Assembly (NCBI GenBank): GCA_963675235.2
Contig: CAXXFU010000004.1
Location: forward strand, 310,001 to 374,000
Direction: 5' to 3'
Source: JAHJQZ01 sp963675235
Lineage (GTDB): Bacteria; Pseudomonadota; Alphaproteobacteria; Rhizobiales; Devosiaceae
DNA: 64,000 nucleotides
In this document: piece by piece, positions 61,610-64,000 of the stretch
Position numbering within the stretch: the stretch's first letter is position 1
Layout: the number at the start of each line of letters is the position of its first letter
Made by a program: the position numbers and the translations under genes
Notes under the pieces: model-generated
Database searches by the model: none
The model's input: the letters and a program-made list of their open reading frames with translations, nothing else
What the model was told of the DNA's origin: nothing

Positions 61610-61646
61610 GGGCGTGTGTGACCGAATTCACACACGCCCTCTTTTT
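61610..61646 (+). terminator. Rho-independent terminator after uxaC
   Basis: GGGCGTGTGTGA (61610-61621) pairs perfectly with TCACACACGCCC (61628-61639) around a 6-base loop, followed by TCTTTTT. It ends the hexuronate operon. Confidence 0.92.
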
Positions 61647-61729
61647 GCACGCCATGGACATATTTCCTCCAGAACCGGTCTCTACGCCGTGGCGCGGGGG
61701 CATGAGTTCAATCCTTTGAGGAGCTTCTT

Positions 61730-62425
61730 ATGTTCAGGAAAATAGCGATCGGCGTCACCATCGGCGCCTTGGCCACGAGCACGGCGCTTGCCGCCGATCT
61801 CTCGGTTCCGATCACGACCGCACCAGCGGCGCCGGTTAGCTACCTGCCGTCACCCGGCATCGATTGGTCCGGGTTTTACGCAGGCGTTTATGGCGGTTAC
61901 GGCGCCGACACCTTGCAGGGCACCAATGGCACCGGCACCACAACCATCGACCCCAGAGGGGTCATTGCCGGCGTGACGGTGGGCGCCAACACCCAGATCG
62001 ACTCGGTCGTTCTCGGCGTCGAAGGCGATCTTGGCTGGTCCGGCCAGTCAGGCGATGCCACCTGCGCCGGCGGCGGCACCTGCAGCGCCGATTTCGACTG
62101 GGTCGGATCGGCACGGGCCCGTATCGGCTACGCCATCGATCCCGTGCTGATCTATGGCACCGGCGGCATCGCCTTCGCCCGTGCCAATACCAGCGTCAGC
62201 CCGATCGCAGCCGGCACCACCGGCTCGAACTCGGACACCTACCTCGGCTGGACCGTCGGCGCCGGCGTCGAAGCCGCCCTCACCGAGCAGGTCAGCGCCA
62301 AGCTCGAATACGGCTATTCCGATTTCGGCTCGCGCACGGCGGCTGCGGGCACGCTCGATGCCACGGCCACCAGCACGTCGCTGACCAGCCACGCCGTCAA
62401 GCTTGGCCTCAACTACCGCTTCTGA
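61730..62425 (+). CDS. Outer-membrane beta-barrel protein (Omp25/RopB-like)
   Basis: A 231-residue outer-membrane protein. The signal peptide is MFRKIAIGVTIGALATSTALA. WSGFYAGVYGGYG is the conserved first strand motif of the Omp25/Omp31 family, and the sequence ends LGLNYRF with the terminal phenylalanine that guides BAM insertion. It is preceded by a promoter-sized gap after the uxaC terminator and followed by its own terminator. Role as a structural or adhesion porin is inferred. Confidence 0.92.
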   Translation: MFRKIAIGVTIGALATSTALAADLSVPITTAPAAPVSYLPSPGIDWSGFYAGVYGGYGADTLQGTNGTGTTTIDPRGVIAGVTVGANTQIDSVVLGVEGDLGWSGQSGDATCAGGGTCSADFDWVGSARARIGYAIDPVLIYGTGGIAFARANTSVSPIAAGTTGSNSDTYLGWTVGAGVEAALTEQVSAKLEYGYSDFGSRTAAAGTLDATATSTSLTSHAVKLGLNYRF

Positions 62426-62447
62426 GCCGGTTTCAGACACTGGCATT

Positions 62448-62480
62448 AAAGGGCCGTCCATGCCGGGCGGCCCTTTCGTT
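62448..62480 (+). terminator. Rho-independent terminator after the Omp gene
   Basis: AAAGGGCCGTCC (62448-62459) pairs with GGGCGGCCCTTT (62465-62476), followed by CGTT. The stem has one imperfect position and ends transcription of the porin gene. Confidence 0.82.
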
Positions 62481-62609
62481 GTCTCTGGCCACCTCTACTG
62501 CCCGAACCGGCTACCACGCGTCACGCGCGCGGGCGTTTTGCCCTCTTGCCCACACCCTTGAACCGACGCAAGCTCTTGCCGGCTCATCACGGCCTGGGGG
62601 AGACATTTC

Positions 62610-63116
62610 ATGCACAAGCTTGCTATCGCCCTGTCGCTGGCAGGACTGGCGGCACTAGCATCCGCCACCGGCGCACTGGCTCAATCCATGCCCGGACAGC
62701 TGGCGCGCGAGATCATGATCAAGGCGACGCTGATGACGTTCAACGACGCCAATCTCACGAACAACTACACCGTATTCGATGCGCTCGCCTCCGAGCCCTT
62801 CGCCAAGCAGTTTCCGCCGGAAAAGCTGTCGGAAGTGTTCAAGTCCTTCCGTGACCAGGACATCGACCTCGCTGCGATCACCGCCTTCAAACCGGTCGAG
62901 ACTCCGGCACCAATGATCGATTCCGACGGCTTTCTGCAGATGGCGGGCTATTTCGAAACCACGCCCTCCTATGTCGCCTACGACATGAGTTTTGTCGGCG
63001 GCGAGGATGGCAGCTGGCGAATCATCGGGCTCAATGTTCACCTTGCCCCGCCGGAGGAACTGGGCATCGACACCGGCAATACCGACACCGCCGAGGAGCC
63101 GGTCGTCGGCGAATAG
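62610..63116 (+). CDS. Exported protein of unknown function
   Basis: A 168-residue protein with a signal peptide (MHKLAIALSLAGLAALASATGALA), cleavage expected before QSM. The mature part begins with an alpha-helical region (MPGQLAREIMIKATLMTFNDA) and ends in an acidic tail DTGNTDTAEEPVVGE. The style (short repeat of FDALAS...FAKQFPPEKLSEVF) recalls small secreted NTF2-like or DUF proteins of rhizobia, without a firm match. GGGGGAGA lies upstream of the ATG at 62610. Confidence 0.8.
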   Translation: MHKLAIALSLAGLAALASATGALAQSMPGQLAREIMIKATLMTFNDANLTNNYTVFDALASEPFAKQFPPEKLSEVFKSFRDQDIDLAAITAFKPVETPAPMIDSDGFLQMAGYFETTPSYVAYDMSFVGGEDGSWRIIGLNVHLAPPEELGIDTGNTDTAEEPVVGE

Positions 63117-63239
63117 TTTTGCGGCACGGCGCGGCGCCTGTTATCGGATGGTATGGAGCCAGCGGGACCGGCTGGTCGGCCTGGCGATGATGGAGACGCT
63201 GCCGTTGATCATTTCGGACGAATGCCGGGCGGTGTCGGC

Positions 63240-63740
63240 ATGATGGACCGCCGGAAATTCATTGTCGCCAGTCTCAGCGCCGCCGGTCTGGCCGGCTGTT
63301 CGAGCTTCGTGCCCGAGGGTGCCACGGCACCGCCCGCCGTCACACGCGAGCTGGTCCTGGCCAAGATCAACGAGGTTCGCGCCGCCAATTACGTCAAGCC
63401 GCTGCATTACGACAGGCGCCTTGAAGCGGCGGCGCGCCGTCAGGCCGAGCTGATGGCGGAATACGACAAGATCGCCCACGAACTCGGCCCGAGTCTCAGG
63501 GAGCGGGTCAGCGCCGCCGGCTATCATGAGGCGGTGGGCGAAAATCTTGCTGGCGGCCAGAAAACGCTTGAAGCTGCCATCGCCGGCTGGCTCAAGTCGC
63601 CGAGCCACCGCCGCACCATGCTTCATCCCTATTTCACCGAGTTCGGCTACGCCGTCATCACTCGCCCGAACAGCAAGTGGAAGATCTACTGGGCCACGGT
63701 CTATGGCGGCGAGACGGACAGGTTTCTGGCCGTGAGCTAG
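63240..63740 (+). CDS. Exported CAP/SCP-domain lipoprotein
   Basis: A 166-residue protein starting MMDRRKFIVASLSAAGLAGC. The leader has both a twin-arginine pair and a lipobox ending in cysteine (LAGC), so it is probably a Tat-exported lipoprotein. The CAP domain is visible as KINEVRAANYVKPLHYDRRLEAAARRQAE, with HE and GENLAGG and later SPSHRRTML motifs that hold the CAP residues. Function of bacterial CAP proteins is generally unknown. Confidence 0.85.
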   Translation: MMDRRKFIVASLSAAGLAGCSSFVPEGATAPPAVTRELVLAKINEVRAANYVKPLHYDRRLEAAARRQAELMAEYDKIAHELGPSLRERVSAAGYHEAVGENLAGGQKTLEAAIAGWLKSPSHRRTMLHPYFTEFGYAVITRPNSKWKIYWATVYGGETDRFLAVS

Positions 63741-63755
63741 AGAAAATCTGAGACT

Positions 63756-64000
63756 TCAGCTCCGCGTCCGCTTCACCGCCTTGCGCCAGCCCTTGAGCTT
63801 TTTCTTGCGAGTCTTCTTGTCCATTTCCGGCCTGAACTGGCGCTCGACGGCCCATTGCGCCGCAAAGGCATCGCGGTCGGACCAGACCCCGACATGGTGA
63901 CCGGCCAGCCAGGCGGCACCGAGCGCCGTCGTCTCCAGCACCTGGGGCCGGTCGACCGGCGCGTTGAGAATATCGGCCAGGAATTGCATGGCCCAGTCGG
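63756..64000 (-). CDS. glpK: Glycerol kinase, C-terminal fragment (gene continues outside window)
   Basis: The last 81 codons of a FGGY-family kinase are present, reading off the right edge. The sequence MQFLADILNAPVDRPQVLETTALGAAWLAG and the ending GWRKAVKRTRS match the end of GlpK, where VLETTALGAA is the conserved ATP-binding motif of FGGY kinases. It is convergent with the CAP-domain gene, separated by 15 bp. glpK activity (glycerol phosphorylation) is inferred from the family. Confidence 0.88.
   Translation of the reverse strand, partial: DWAMQFLADILNAPVDRPQVLETTALGAAWLAGHHVGVWSDRDAFAAQWAVERQFRPEMDKKTRKKKLKGWRKAVKRTRS

Noticed and set aside
1..64000. Genomic island, prophage or CRISPR content
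   Set aside because: No integrase, transposase, tRNA attachment site, regular repeat-spacer array or obvious base-composition shift was seen.

Overview
The window looks like a core chromosomal segment of an alphaproteobacterium of the order Hyphomicrobiales (Rhizobiales). The reasons are a GC content that looks like 60% or more, a RirA-type Rrf2 iron regulator, an MbfA ferritin-like iron exporter, an Omp25/RopB-like porin, aerobic-type cobalamin genes (cobN, cobW, cobO), a BigR/Blh persulfide module and many small rhizobial DUF genes. I saw no integrase, transposase, tRNA, phage gene or CRISPR array. The family and genus cannot be fixed from the sequence alone.

Region by region. Bases 1-5132 (minus) carry a branched-chain amino-acid-type (HAAT) ABC importer in the order binding protein, LivH, LivM, LivG, LivF. 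Divergent from it, 5311-10364 (plus) is a tightly packed signalling block: an XRE regulator of the short-chain-acyl/RamB type, a receiver-only response regulator, a 78-residue membrane protein and an 899-residue SSS transporter-histidine kinase chimera. An aldehyde dehydrogenase and an iron alcohol dehydrogenase follow (10528-13067), then a decayed FAD oxidoreductase and a Gfo/Idh/MocA oxidoreductase. Bases 14990-23490 hold a dispersed cobalamin region: cobO, cobN, cobW and a CbiM-type permease gene downstream of a clear cobalamin riboswitch. RirA, an ABC-F ATPase and the sulfide module (TauE permease, BigR-like repressor, Blh dioxygenase, rhodanese) run to 29840. A LuxR solo and a ruined chemoreceptor gene lead into rpmI-rplT-pheS-pheT, where three coupled genes sit between pheS and pheT. 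From 37901 to 54524 there is a mixed stretch: glycosyltransferase, fumC, two copies of a small DUF gene, an ArsR-controlled permease with two matching operators, an aldo/keto reductase, a membrane LytTR regulator with divergent membrane proteins, mbfA, a methyltransferase, a LysR gene and lepA. Bases 55222-61579 form a hexuronate locus (GntR, TRAP transporter, uxuA, uxaC). The window ends with a porin, two exported proteins and the 3' end of glpK.

The most interesting object is the 5311-10364 block. The XRE regulator contains a segment that aligns by eye with the dimerisation/phosphotransfer helices of the kinase encoded three genes downstream, but it lacks the phospho-accepting HExxTP core. 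The response regulator between them has no output domain. I infer that the lone receiver may signal by docking on the regulator's kinase-like segment, which would give an unusual transporter-sensor to transcription-factor circuit controlling the divergent ABC importer. Other points worth attention are the two pseudogenes (FAD oxidoreductase, chemoreceptor), the paired ArsR operators, the 21-bp perfect palindrome at 40875, and a possible shared GntR-type operator between the hexuronate locus and the distant Gfo/Idh gene.
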